In this document: piece by piece, positions 1 through 8,422 of the stretch
How positions within the stretch are numbered: the stretch's first letter is position 1
Layout: the number at the start of each line of letters is the position of its first letter
IMG/VR virus record: IMGVR_UViG_3300008448_000266
Span: 1 to 37,340 of that record
Length of the DNA: 37,340 nt
DNA from: a virus
Strand: one strand, 5' to 3'
Made by a program: the position numbers and the translations under genes
Notes under the pieces: model-generated
Told to the model about the DNA's origin: nothing
Seen by the model: only the letters and a program-made list of their open reading frames with translations
Databases searched by the model: none

Positions 1-14
1 ATTATAGCGAATTT

Positions 15-46
15 TTTGTTTGATTTAATTTTTTTTTGTATATTTA
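15..46 (+). promoter_or_regulatory. Bacteroidota-type promoter P1
   Basis: TTTG at 15-18, a 20-bp spacer, and TATATTTA at 39-46, in the AT-rich leader before the gene at 70. This matches the Bacteroidota housekeeping pattern (TTTG, about 19-21 bp, TAnnTTTG) apart from the last base. The same geometry recurs ten more times in the window. The gap from box to ATG is 23 nt. Confidence 0.7.
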
Positions 47-69
47 TAATAAATAAAATAAGATAAAAA

Positions 70-351
70 ATGGATAATTTTGATTTAAAAAAATTCTTAG
101 TAGAAAACAAATTAACTGAAAATTCTCGGTTAAATGAAAATGAAGATAAAGTAAAAACTATTTTAAGTAAAATAGGTGATATTGAAGAAAAAATATATGA
201 TCAATATAGTGATGATGAAATCGAAGCTAAATTCGATTATAGTAAAGCTATAGAGGATATTAAAACAAAATATAAAGATGATAAAGATAAAATGTATGAT
301 GCCTTAGTATCTCATTTGAAAAAATTAAAATCCTCTTTCCCTTTAAAATAA
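70..351 (+). CDS. Small charged hypothetical phage protein
   Basis: A 93-aa Lys/Asp/Glu-rich, mostly helical protein with no signal peptide or membrane segment. The N-terminal pattern FDLKKFLVENKLTENSRL looks like a short leader-like segment that I recall at the front of many small proteins of aquatic T4-like phages; its role is unknown to me. The gene has its own promoter (15-46) and ends before a strong hairpin terminator (373-399), so it is a single-gene transcription unit. No function can be assigned. Confidence 0.75.
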   Translation: MDNFDLKKFLVENKLTENSRLNENEDKVKTILSKIGDIEEKIYDQYSDDEIEAKFDYSKAIEDIKTKYKDDKDKMYDALVSHLKKLKSSFPLK

Positions 352-372
352 AAAAATAAAACAAATAAAGTT

Positions 373-399
373 AAGCTTGGGAAACCAAGCTTTCTTTGT
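373..399 (+). terminator. Rho-independent terminator overlapping promoter P2
   Basis: Stem AAGCTTGG (373-380), GAAA tetraloop, CCAAGCTT (385-392), then a T-rich tract TCTTTGT. It ends the transcript of the gene at 70. The rising arm contains CTTG (376-379), which is the -33 element of the next promoter. Confidence 0.85.
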
Positions 400-407
400 T
401 ATATTTA
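376..407 (+). promoter_or_regulatory. Promoter P2 fused to a terminator
   Basis: CTTG at 376-379 lies within the terminator stem. A 20-bp spacer follows, then TATATTTA at 400-407. The gap to the ATG at 422 is 14 nt and contains the leader AAATAAAGGTT. It drives the polymerase A-like gene. Confidence 0.7.
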
Positions 408-421
408 AGTAAATAAAGGTT

Positions 422-1699
422 ATGTTTTGGCTAGTAGAATCAAATGATCAACTCCAATATTTCATTGATGTAAATAAAGATAAAGACATTAGTGAGGTAT
501 TTATTGAAGTTATTCAAAATAACGATAACTACCATCCCACCATCTCCACCCCTATTTTATTTTATGTAAGACCTGTTGGATATAAAAAAGGATTTATATT
601 TCCCCTCCAACACAATGATTCATTTTCGGTAAAACCATCCTTACTAAAAGAATTATTTGATTCCTTTGATACAGTATATGTAAGAGATAAAAAAGCATCT
701 CTTCACCACTTCAAACACCATAACATCCAGGATATAAATTTTATCTCCAGTTTAGAAAAACTAGATTTTAATACACCAGTTCACCAACATTTTTACCAAA
801 GATATGGGGATAGAGAGGATATAAATAAAATAATCCCTATTGTAAAACACTATGAAAGGTGTGAATTGATTTATGAAAAGGTTCAACCAACAATACTTTC
901 AGAAAAACCTCAACATTTTCATTTTTATAATAATGAGGCAGCCCCTGTATTTTACATGGTAGAAAAAAACGGAATATATATAGATAATTATGAATTTAAC
1001 AAGTTTTATGAAATACACGATCCCTCATATTCAATCAAAGATGATAGAATTTTTACCAGCTACAATCTTTACACAACCACTCGCCGACCAAGTAATGCTT
1101 TTAATGGCATTAATTTTGCTGCCCTAAACAAAGAAAGTGGTGCCCGAAAATCATTCATTCCACAAAATGATTTGTTGATTGAATTTGATATTTCCTCTTA
1201 CCATCCTACTTTAGCAAATAAATTAATGGGTGAGAATTTCAATATCTCTCATCTATATGAGGAGGTAGGTAAAGAAAATGTATTTAGACAATTATATGGT
1301 GGAATACAAGAACAATATCTTGATATACCCTTCTTTGCCAAATGTAAAGAATACATAGACAATAACTGGAAAAATTACAATAACTCCGGTAAAGTTATTG
1401 TACCACTTTCAGGATATTGTATTGAAAATGTTGAAAATCCTAACCCATATAAATTATTCAATTATATACTTCAAAACTACGAGACCGCATTAAATACCAT
1501 TATATTACGTAAGATTATCACGTTATTGAGGGGCAAACACACCAAACCGGTATTATATGTGTATGATTCTATTTTGCTTGATTATGCGAAAAGTGATGGA
1601 AAGGAACTACTCGAGCAAATAAAAGATGTGTTTAGTCAACACGAGTTAACCGTAAAAATTAAATTTGGACCCAACTATGATAGCCTTTGTTCCCTGTGA
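422..1699 (+). CDS. Diverged family A DNA polymerase-like protein
   Basis: 425 aa. I read it as a compact Pol I-like protein. Residues 1-110 resemble a degenerate 3'-5' exonuclease domain (FIFPLQHND near 58) without a clear DxE site. VEKNGIYID (180-188) matches the 'ME..G..vD' segment just before Pol I palm domains. TTRRPSNAFNGINF (219-232) matches the region before motif A. Motif A is FDISSYHP, with catalytic Asp at D256. Motif B keeps K284-x3-F288-x3-Y292-G293, the exact Pol I O-helix spacing. Motif C is VYDS with D382 instead of VHDE. Both catalytic Asp are therefore present, but the motif A Glu (SQIE) and motif C His/Glu are changed. It is shorter than typical Pol I Klenow regions (about 600 aa). 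It has its own promoter. A family B replicative polymerase is encoded at 21535, so this is probably a repair, priming or specialised polymerase (inference). Confidence 0.7.
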   Translation: MFWLVESNDQLQYFIDVNKDKDISEVFIEVIQNNDNYHPTISTPILFYVRPVGYKKGFIFPLQHNDSFSVKPSLLKELFDSFDTVYVRDKKASLHHFKHHNIQDINFISSLEKLDFNTPVHQHFYQRYGDREDINKIIPIVKHYERCELIYEKVQPTILSEKPQHFHFYNNEAAPVFYMVEKNGIYIDNYEFNKFYEIHDPSYSIKDDRIFTSYNLYTTTRRPSNAFNGINFAALNKESGARKSFIPQNDLLIEFDISSYHPTLANKLMGENFNISHLYEEVGKENVFRQLYGGIQEQYLDIPFFAKCKEYIDNNWKNYNNSGKVIVPLSGYCIENVENPNPYKLFNYILQNYETALNTIILRKIITLLRGKHTKPVLYVYDSILLDYAKSDGKELLEQIKDVFSQHELTVKIKFGPNYDSLCSL

Positions 1700-1727
1700 T
1701 ATTTATTGTCAAACCGACACTGAAGAG

Positions 1728-2120
1728 ATGGCATTTTCAAACAAGTTATTCTGCACCTTTGTTGAGGAATCACAGGTTGATTACTTTGTAGAAGAGATTA
1801 AACAATACTATACAATAGCATATAATAAAATATTTGTTTTATACATAAAAAGCAACAACGAGTATGTCTGTACATACAATATTGTTGAAAACAATATCGA
1901 TTATGTTCCCGAACATACCATACTGGTACACCGTAAAAAAGAATCAAATACTTTGTATACAATAAATGCTCTAAATGAGTTAATTAAGAGACTAAATGAT
2001 GGGGTAGTTGATACAAATTATAAAATCAATTGGCAACATTATAAAAACACAATCTTACTCACTCAGCATGATGAGTTAAAACAGCTGAAGACAAAAATTC
2101 ATAAGATTGTTGAACTTTGA
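1728..2120 (+). CDS. Hypothetical protein cotranscribed with the PolA-like gene
   Basis: About 130 aa from ATG 1728, beginning MAFSNKLFCTFVEESQ. The pattern continues YNKIFVLYIKSNNEYVCTYNI, alternating strands typical of a small alpha/beta phage protein. I know of no function. An in-frame ATG at 1677 (overlapping the previous gene by 23 nt) would add 17 residues. I prefer 1728 because the conserved-looking region starts there. It ends just before a terminator at 2125. Confidence 0.7.
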   Translation: MAFSNKLFCTFVEESQVDYFVEEIKQYYTIAYNKIFVLYIKSNNEYVCTYNIVENNIDYVPEHTILVHRKKESNTLYTINALNELIKRLNDGVVDTNYKINWQHYKNTILLTQHDELKQLKTKIHKIVEL

Positions 2121-2124
2121 TAAA

Positions 2125-2152
2125 GAAGCTTGGTTATCCAAGCTTTCTTTTT
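2125..2152 (+). terminator. Rho-independent terminator overlapping promoter P3
   Basis: Stem AAGCTTGG (2126-2133), loop TTAT, CCAAGCTT (2138-2145), then TCTTTTTT. Its stem is identical to that of the terminator at 373. The CTTG of the rising arm doubles as the -33 element of P3. Confidence 0.87.
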
Positions 2153-2160
2153 TATATTTA
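2129..2160 (+). promoter_or_regulatory. Promoter P3 of the replication operon
   Basis: CTTG 2129-2132, 20-bp spacer, TATATTTA 2153-2160. The gap to the gp32 ATG at 2182 is 21 nt, including AAACAAAAAGTTAT. It drives the gp32-uvsX-rnh-gp41-nrdJ operon. Confidence 0.7.
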
Positions 2161-2181
2161 GTTACATAAACAAAAAGTTAT

Positions 2182-2997
2182 ATGGATTTAAATCAGATTA
2201 AACAGAGGCTAAATGCCATGCAAACCAAACCTGGTAAGAAAAATACAGGTGAGGACCGCAAAAAATTCTTTTGGAAACCTTCGGTTGGTAAGCAGGTTAT
2301 CCGTATTGTTCCATCCGCGTTTGACAAAACAAACCCATTTAAAGAGTTGTATTTCCACTATGGTATCGGAAATCGTACCATGATTTCTCCAATGAATTTT
2401 GGTGAAAAAGATCCTATTGTGGAATTTTCAAAACAATTACGCCAAACCCAAGACAAAGAAAATTGGAAATTGGCTAAAAAATTGGATCCTAAAATGCGTG
2501 TATTCGCTCCCGTAATCGTACGTGGTGAAGAGCATTTGGGTGTTCGTTTGTGGGAATTTGGTAAAGAAATTTACCTAGAATTCTTGTCATTAGCTGATGA
2601 TGAGGACATCGGGGACTACACCGACATTTTAGAAGGAAGAGACATTACTGTTGATACAGTAGGTCCAGATGTTACAGGTACTGCCTACAACAAATCCTCA
2701 ATTCGTGTTAAAACCAAACAATCGAATTTGGCTGAGGACAAAGAAACCATTAAAAGATGGTTATCTGAGCAACCCAACCCAACCGAATTGTACAAGCGTT
2801 ATGAATTTGATGAAATGAAGCGTTTGTTACAAGAGTGGTTAAACCCTGAAGAGGAAGTTCCTGCTACCCAAGTAGTAGAGGAAGATGAGGAAGAAGTAGT
2901 TAAACCTGTAAAATCTAATTATTCATTAGAACCTAAAGCAACTAAAACTGACAAGTTTGATGCTTTGTTTGGTGATGATGATGATTTGCCCTTCTAA
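2182..2997 (+). CDS. gp32: gp32-like single-stranded DNA-binding protein
   Basis: 271 aa. It coats ssDNA during replication and recombination. The N-terminus is basic (MDLNQIKQRLNAMQTKPGKK), followed by the gp32-type core with FFWKPSVGKQVIRIVPS (29-45), YGIGNRTMISPMNFG, and KMRVFAPVIVRGEE leading into GVRLWEFGKEIYLEFLSL. A linker leads to a strongly acidic tail (VEEDEEEVV ... FGDDDDLPF). Two points are unusual. There is no cysteine anywhere, so the zinc site of T4 gp32 is absent. The last residues DDDDLPF copy the C-terminal tip of bacterial SSB rather than the T4 gp32 tail. It is first in the operon, 2 nt before uvsX, as in many T4-like phages where these genes cluster. Confidence 0.88.
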   Translation: MDLNQIKQRLNAMQTKPGKKNTGEDRKKFFWKPSVGKQVIRIVPSAFDKTNPFKELYFHYGIGNRTMISPMNFGEKDPIVEFSKQLRQTQDKENWKLAKKLDPKMRVFAPVIVRGEEHLGVRLWEFGKEIYLEFLSLADDEDIGDYTDILEGRDITVDTVGPDVTGTAYNKSSIRVKTKQSNLAEDKETIKRWLSEQPNPTELYKRYEFDEMKRLLQEWLNPEEEVPATQVVEEDEEEVVKPVKSNYSLEPKATKTDKFDALFGDDDDLPF

Positions 2998-2999
2998 TT

Positions 3000-4082
3000 A
3001 TGGCTAAAAAATCGCTTACTGAGGCAGTATCTGCCCAAATTCAGGGAAACTTTGACCTTGAGCGTTTTAAGGAGAAAAAACTCCTTAATACAAACGTAAA
3101 GTTCAAGGAACAAAGATGGATTCCTTTCTCAAAAGCACTCCAGCAATCGATCTCGGTTGCTGGGGCCCCTATGGGTCACATCTCATTGTTGAGAGGTCAC
3201 AGTAATACTGGTAAAACAACAGCATTACTTGAGTTGGCAATCAGTGCTCAAAAAATGGGTATTCTTCCCGTATTCATCATCACAGAAATGAAATGGTCTT
3301 GGGACCACGCCCGTACAATGGGATTCAAATTGGATGATGTTGTTGATAAAGAAACTGGTGAGGTAGTTGACCACAGTGGATTCTTTATTTACCGAGACAG
3401 AGCATCCTTAGGTACAATTGAGGATGTAGCAGAATTTATTGCTGATTTGTTGGACGAACAGAAAAAAGGTAACCTACCTTATGACTTGTGTTTCTTCTGG
3501 GATTCAATTGGTTCAATACCCTGTAAATTGAGTGTTGAGGCAAATAAAAATAATCCAATGTGGAATGCAGGTGCTATGTCCCAACAATTTGGTAACTTTA
3601 TCAACCAACGTTTTCCATTATCTAGAAAAGAAAATTCACCCTATACCAATACAATGGTAGCCATTAACAAAATTTGGGTTGCTCCTGCTGAAAACATCAT
3701 GTCGCAACCAAAAATGAAAATGAAAAATGGTGAAACTATGTTTTTGGATGCCTCTATTGTATTGACTTTTGGTAATATTACCAATAGTGGTACAAGCAAA
3801 ATCAAGGCAACCAAAGATGGTAAAGAGGTAGAATTTGCTGTTCGTACTAAAGTATCTTGTGATAAAAACCACGTAACAGGTCTACAAACAAAAAGTGTTG
3901 TAATTGCCACTGTCCATGGTTTTATCGAGGATGATAAAAAAGATATCGATACCTATAAAAAAGAACATTCCCATGAATGGAAAAACATTTTAGGTGATGG
4001 TAAATTTGACATCATTGAAGACACCTCAGATTGGAACGAATCAACTCGTGATATACCTTTAGGATTGATGGATGAGGAATAA
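3000..4082 (+). CDS. uvsX: UvsX-like RecA-family recombinase
   Basis: 360 aa. It catalyses homologous pairing and strand exchange in recombination-dependent replication. Walker A is GHSNTGKT (66-73) and Walker B is LCFFWDSIGS (163-172). The Gln/Asn-rich GAMSQQFGNFINQ stretch corresponds to the DNA-binding loop region of RecA-family proteins. The C-terminus is acidic (LGLMDEE). It starts 2 nt after gp32 and overlaps rnh by 11 nt, so co-expression with its ssDNA partner is likely. Confidence 0.92.
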   Translation: MAKKSLTEAVSAQIQGNFDLERFKEKKLLNTNVKFKEQRWIPFSKALQQSISVAGAPMGHISLLRGHSNTGKTTALLELAISAQKMGILPVFIITEMKWSWDHARTMGFKLDDVVDKETGEVVDHSGFFIYRDRASLGTIEDVAEFIADLLDEQKKGNLPYDLCFFWDSIGSIPCKLSVEANKNNPMWNAGAMSQQFGNFINQRFPLSRKENSPYTNTMVAINKIWVAPAENIMSQPKMKMKNGETMFLDASIVLTFGNITNSGTSKIKATKDGKEVEFAVRTKVSCDKNHVTGLQTKSVVIATVHGFIEDDKKDIDTYKKEHSHEWKNILGDGKFDIIEDTSDWNESTRDIPLGLMDEE

Positions 4083-5112
4083 AGAATTATTTTCTCTTCT
4101 TGACAACATCAAGAAAGACGAGGAGGTTCCAACTTTCTCAAGACACAGTCGAGTTTTGTTTATTGACGGATTAAATCTATTTTTTAGAAACTTTGCAATG
4201 TTGAACTTCGTTAACCAAAACGGAGTTCACATTGGTGGGTTAGCTGGATTCTTAAGATCTTTAGGTGCACTTATTAAACTAAATCAACCAACCTCTGTTT
4301 ATGTAGTATTTGACGGAATGGGTTCTTCTTTAAATAGGAAGAACCTTCTTCCCGAATACAAATCTAACAGAAACATTACCCGAATTACCAATTGGGACGT
4401 GTTTGAAAATTTGGAGGAAGAAAATGATGCTAAGGTGGACCAAATATCAAGACTTATCCATTATTTGCGCTGTTTACCCGTTAATATAGTATCACTCGAT
4501 AAAGCCGAGGCTGATGATGCAATCGCGTACCTTGCTAACTACTTTGCGAAAGAACACAACTCCCAATCCATTATTGTCTCTAGTGATAGAGACTTTATTC
4601 AACTAGTTAGTGATAATATTACTATATATCGTCCAACAGAAAAAGACTTTTACACAGCCCAAACAGTAAAAGAAAAGTTCGACATATTACCTAATAATTT
4701 TATCATCTATAAAACATTGTTGGGAGATAACTCCGATAAAGTACAAGGTATCAAAGGACTAGGTGCCAAAAAATTACTCAAATTATTCCCAGAATTAACC
4801 CAAAAACACGTTACATTGGATGACATTTTAGAAATCAGTGCTCAAAAATACCAAGAACACATCATATATTCTAAAATTGTATTTGAGGAAAATAATTTGC
4901 GCCGAAACTATCAGCTGATGGATTTACAAAATCCTTTGGTAGACGACAGTCAGATTCGTATACTCGAGCAAATAGTGGAACAACAAATACCTTCTCTAGA
5001 TATTCCGTCATTCATGCAAATGTATAATGAGGATGGTTTAGGAAATATTTTGAAAAACGTTAACTATTGGTTACAAGAAAATTTTAAAGTATTAAACAGT
5101 TTTAGAAAATAA
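4072..5112 (+). CDS. rnh: T4 RNase H-like 5'-3' exonuclease (FEN family)
   Basis: 346 aa. It removes RNA primers and flaps from lagging-strand fragments. Acidic metal-binding motifs of the FEN/5'-exonuclease family are in order: FIDGLNLFFR (D32), VVFDGMGS (D81), AEADDAIAYLA (E146, D148, D149), SSDRDFIQL (D172, D174), LLGDNSDKVQGIKGLGAKK (D219, D222, then the helix-hairpin-helix). The start ATG overlaps the uvsX end by 11 nt. Length is close to T4 Rnh (305 aa), with a longer N-terminus. Confidence 0.88.
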   Translation: MRNKELFSLLDNIKKDEEVPTFSRHSRVLFIDGLNLFFRNFAMLNFVNQNGVHIGGLAGFLRSLGALIKLNQPTSVYVVFDGMGSSLNRKNLLPEYKSNRNITRITNWDVFENLEEENDAKVDQISRLIHYLRCLPVNIVSLDKAEADDAIAYLANYFAKEHNSQSIIVSSDRDFIQLVSDNITIYRPTEKDFYTAQTVKEKFDILPNNFIIYKTLLGDNSDKVQGIKGLGAKKLLKLFPELTQKHVTLDDILEISAQKYQEHIIYSKIVFEENNLRRNYQLMDLQNPLVDDSQIRILEQIVEQQIPSLDIPSFMQMYNEDGLGNILKNVNYWLQENFKVLNSFRK

Positions 5113-5117
5113 AAGTT

Positions 5118-6485
5118 ATGACATTAGGCTCATTAGCATCTTATGGAACCAGTTTCCAAATTAAAGTAATTGCCTGTTTGCTGAATGATAAAAAATTCTT
5201 ACAAACAGTCCACGACATTCTATCGGATGAGTATTTTGATAACTCATCACACAAATGGTTAATTCAACAAATCTTGAAATACTACCACGAATACCATACT
5301 ACCCCTAGTATGGAATATTTCCAGGTAGAAATTAAAAAAATTGAAAACGAAATTCTAAAAGTTGCTCTAGTTGAGCAATTAAGGGAATGTTACAAATCAT
5401 TTGAAAGTGCTGAAGATATTGAATATATCGAGAAAGAATTTGCTGCTTTTTGTAAAAACCAACAGTTAAAAAATGCACTATTAAATAGTGTAGATATGTT
5501 AAATGCTGGTGATTATGATTCAATCCGATTTTTAATTGATAATGCCTTAAAAGCAGGTCAAGACAAAAATATTGGTCATGAATATGAAAAGGATGTTGAA
5601 TCTCGCTACAGACACGAACATAGAATGATTGTTGCTACCCCATTTGACAAATTCAATGATCTACTCCAGGGTGGACTAGGAAATGGTGATTTAGGTATCG
5701 TCTTTGGTTCCCCAGGAGGTGGTAAATCATGGAGTTTGGTTGCAATGGGTGCACATGCTGTAGAAATGGGCTTTAATGTCATTCACTATACTCTAGAATT
5801 GGGAGAAGGTTATGTTGGTAAACGATATGATGCTTATTTTTCCCAGGTTAGTGTAGCCGAGGTTCACAACCACAGAGACCAGGTAGAAAAAGCCATTACA
5901 AATTTACCAGGTAAACTAATTATTAAAGAATACCCTCCTAAAAAGGCATCAATTTCTACTCTAGAGGCACATATCCAAAAATGTATAGATGCCGATACTA
6001 AACCAGATTTAATCATCATCGACTATGTGGATCTTCTTTCATCATTTCGCAAAACAAAAGAACGAAAAGACGAAATAGATGATATTTATATTAGTACTAA
6101 AAGTCTTGCCCGACAACTTAATATCCCCGTTTGGACTGCCTCACAGGTAAACCGAGCAGGAGCCAAAGACGATATTATTGAGGGTGATAAAGCGGCCGGC
6201 TCATATGATAAACTTATGATTGCCGATGTTGCTATATCCCTTTCACGTAAGCGACAAGACAAAGTTAGTGGACTAGGAAGATTTCACATTATGAAAAATA
6301 GATACGGAATGGATGGTTTAACATTTAATACTAAAATTGACACCACTACTGGTAGGTTTGAGTTATTGGGTGAAAGTTTTGATGATGATGAAACACCCCA
6401 ACCAAAACAAAGCACTTATGCTAACCAATTAGATTCCGTTGATAAATCACTTCTTGCTCAAAGATTTTTTGAACTAAATCACTAA
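5118..6485 (+). CDS. gp41: DnaB-like replicative helicase (gp41)
   Basis: 455 aa. It is the hexameric 5'-3' helicase that unwinds DNA ahead of the fork. The N-terminal helical domain (1-150) is followed by a RecA-like core: GSPGGGKS Walker A (197-204), YTLELGE with the catalytic Glu near 227-230, DLIIIDYVDLL Walker B, and the WTASQVNRAG motif. It follows rnh by 5 nt with AAAAGTTATG at its start. A separate gp61-like primase was not seen in this window. Confidence 0.9.
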   Translation: MTLGSLASYGTSFQIKVIACLLNDKKFLQTVHDILSDEYFDNSSHKWLIQQILKYYHEYHTTPSMEYFQVEIKKIENEILKVALVEQLRECYKSFESAEDIEYIEKEFAAFCKNQQLKNALLNSVDMLNAGDYDSIRFLIDNALKAGQDKNIGHEYEKDVESRYRHEHRMIVATPFDKFNDLLQGGLGNGDLGIVFGSPGGGKSWSLVAMGAHAVEMGFNVIHYTLELGEGYVGKRYDAYFSQVSVAEVHNHRDQVEKAITNLPGKLIIKEYPPKKASISTLEAHIQKCIDADTKPDLIIIDYVDLLSSFRKTKERKDEIDDIYISTKSLARQLNIPVWTASQVNRAGAKDDIIEGDKAAGSYDKLMIADVAISLSRKRQDKVSGLGRFHIMKNRYGMDGLTFNTKIDTTTGRFELLGESFDDDETPQPKQSTYANQLDSVDKSLLAQRFFELNH

Positions 6486-6499
6486 AATTATTTAAAACT

Positions 6500-8353
6500 A
6501 TGAATATCGAACAAAGTATCTTGTCGGATGTTACCGTATACCTTAAGTATGCTAAGTATGTCCCTGAAAAAAACAGGCGTGAAACCTGGGAAGAACTCGT
6601 AACTCGTAATAAAAATATGCACTTGGAAAAGTTTCCTCAATTAACTGAGGAAATCGAGGCAGCATATAAATACGTTTACGATAAGAAAGTACTCCCATCA
6701 ATGCGCTCAATGCAATTTGCAGGTAAACCAATTGAAATAAACAATTCACGTATTTTCAATTGTTCTTATTTGCCAATTGATGATTACAGAGCTTTTTCTG
6801 AAATTATGTTTTTGTTACTTTCTGGTTGTGGGGTTGGATACTCTGTTCAAACACACCACGTGGAACAATTACCTGAAATTAGAAAACCACTAAAATCAAA
6901 ACGTTACCTAGTGGGTGACTCTATTGAAGGATGGGCCGATGCTGTCCGTATGTTAACTAAAGCTTATTTTGGTTTTACATCCACTGCCCCATTATTTGAT
7001 TTTAGAGACATCCGTCCTAAAGGTGCATCTTTAATTACCGTTGGAGGTAAGGCACCAGGTCCAGAACCATTGAAAATTGCCCTAGTACATATGCAAGCAA
7101 TTTTGGACCGTAAAAACGATGGTGAAAAGCTAACTACACTAGAATGTCATGATATTATCTGTCATTTGGCCGATGCTGTATTGAGCGGAGGAATTCGTAG
7201 GGCTGCTTTAATTTCCTTATTTAATTTGGATGATGAGGATATGTTGACTTGCAAATTCGGAAACTGGTGGGAAAATAACCCACAACGTGGCCGTGCTAAC
7301 AATTCAGCGGTATTACTTCGTAACAAAATTGACAAAGACACATTCTTGAATCTTTGGAAAAAAATCGAGGCATCAAACAGTGGAGAACCTGGTTTCTTAT
7401 TTACAAATGATAAAGATGCCGGAACTAACCCATGTGCCGAAATTAATTTGAAAGCAAACCAATTCTGTAACTTGTGTGAAATCAATGCATCCGATTTGGA
7501 AACACAAGAGGAATACAATGCAAGAGCTAAAGCTGCTGCCTTTATTGGTACATTACAAGCTAGCTACACTGATTTCCATTATCTAAGAGATGTTTGGAGA
7601 AAAACAACAGAAAAAGAGGCATTATTAGGTATTGGAATGACCGGTATTGCATCCGGTGCTATTTTCAAATTAAGTATGAAAGAGGCAGCAAAATCAGCTT
7701 GTGAAGAAAACGAAAGGGTAGCAGGTATTTTAGGTATTAACAAAGCAGCCCGCGTTACTACCGTAAAACCATCCGGTACTACATCTTTGGTATTAGGTAC
7801 CTCATCTGGTGTACATGCTTGGCACGATGATTACTATATGCGCCGAATCCGTTTAGGTAAAAATGAGGCATTATATTCTTACCTATCTATTTACCACCCA
7901 GAAATGCTTGAGGATGATGTGTTCAAACCAACTATCCAATCGGTATTGTCGATTCCACAAAAATCACCTGAGGGTTCAATTACCCGTAGTGAATCTGCTT
8001 TGGAAATGTTGGAAAGAATTAAAAAACTCAACAAAGAATGGATTAAACCTGGTCACAGAAGAGGATCCAACATGCACAACGTGTCTGCTACTGTAACAAT
8101 TAAAAAAGATGAGTGGGGACAAGTTGGTGATTGGTTGTTTGATAATAAAGAATACTTCACCGCATTATCATTCTTACCTGAGGACTTAGGAACATATGTT
8201 CAGGCACCTTTTACTACTATCACAAAACAGGAATTTGATGAGGCTGTTAAATCACTACATTCAATTGACTTGTCAAAAGTTGTTGAAATTGATGATAATA
8301 CAGCATTAATGGATCAAGCCGCTTGTGCTGGTGGAGCGTGCGAAATCGCCTAA
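6500..8353 (+). CDS. nrdJ: Class II (adenosylcobalamin) ribonucleoside-triphosphate reductase
   Basis: 617 aa, of the monomeric RTPR type. It reduces ribonucleotides to deoxyribonucleotides using B12. Residues correspond to the Lactobacillus enzyme: NCSY with C88 and FCNLCE with C323 as the redox pair, NPCAEI (310-315) with radical C312 flanked by N310 and E314, and the C-terminal CAGGAC pair C609/C614. C312 to C323 is 11 residues, as in RTPR (C408 to C419). It is shorter than RTPR (739 aa). The C-terminal pair is normally recharged by thioredoxin, and two thioredoxin-like genes lie downstream (15224, 19353). It is the last gene of the replication operon, followed by a terminator. Confidence 0.9.
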   Translation: MNIEQSILSDVTVYLKYAKYVPEKNRRETWEELVTRNKNMHLEKFPQLTEEIEAAYKYVYDKKVLPSMRSMQFAGKPIEINNSRIFNCSYLPIDDYRAFSEIMFLLLSGCGVGYSVQTHHVEQLPEIRKPLKSKRYLVGDSIEGWADAVRMLTKAYFGFTSTAPLFDFRDIRPKGASLITVGGKAPGPEPLKIALVHMQAILDRKNDGEKLTTLECHDIICHLADAVLSGGIRRAALISLFNLDDEDMLTCKFGNWWENNPQRGRANNSAVLLRNKIDKDTFLNLWKKIEASNSGEPGFLFTNDKDAGTNPCAEINLKANQFCNLCEINASDLETQEEYNARAKAAAFIGTLQASYTDFHYLRDVWRKTTEKEALLGIGMTGIASGAIFKLSMKEAAKSACEENERVAGILGINKAARVTTVKPSGTTSLVLGTSSGVHAWHDDYYMRRIRLGKNEALYSYLSIYHPEMLEDDVFKPTIQSVLSIPQKSPEGSITRSESALEMLERIKKLNKEWIKPGHRRGSNMHNVSATVTIKKDEWGQVGDWLFDNKEYFTALSFLPEDLGTYVQAPFTTITKQEFDEAVKSLHSIDLSKVVEIDDNTALMDQAACAGGACEIA

Positions 8354-8372
8354 CTTCGGCTAAAAATTAAGG

Positions 8373-8401
8373 AAGGGCTTGGTTTTCCAAGCCCTTTTTT
8401 T
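8373..8401 (+). terminator. Strong terminator overlapping promoter P4
   Basis: 10-bp stem AAGGGCTTGG (8373-8382), TTTT loop, CCAAGCCCTT (8387-8396), followed by a run of T. CTTG of the rising arm is the -33 element of P4. Confidence 0.92.
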
Positions 8402-8409
8402 TATATTTA
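8378..8409 (+). promoter_or_regulatory. Promoter P4 of the small-gene cluster
   Basis: CTTG 8378-8381, 20-bp spacer, TATATTTA 8402-8409. The ATG is 13 nt further (8423), with AAATAAGTT just before it. Confidence 0.7.
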
Positions 8410-8422
8410 CTACAAATAAGTT

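Noticed and set aside
1665-1676. TTG start for the gene after the PolA-like gene
   Set aside because: TTG starts are not used elsewhere in the window, and in-frame ATGs at 1677 and 1728 are better.
3636-3910. Open frames on the minus strand inside uvsX (and similar ones inside nrdJ, groEL, thyA and others)
   Set aside because: They lie fully within strongly conserved + strand genes, have no promoter or start context, and their translations have no recognisable pattern.
6486-6499. Cobalamin riboswitch before the B12-dependent reductase
   Set aside because: Only 14 nt separate the genes, far too short for a riboswitch, and the gene is internal to an operon.
7863-8096. Overlapping + strand frame inside nrdJ
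   Set aside because: The nrdJ frame there carries conserved reductase sequence; the alternative translation looks random.
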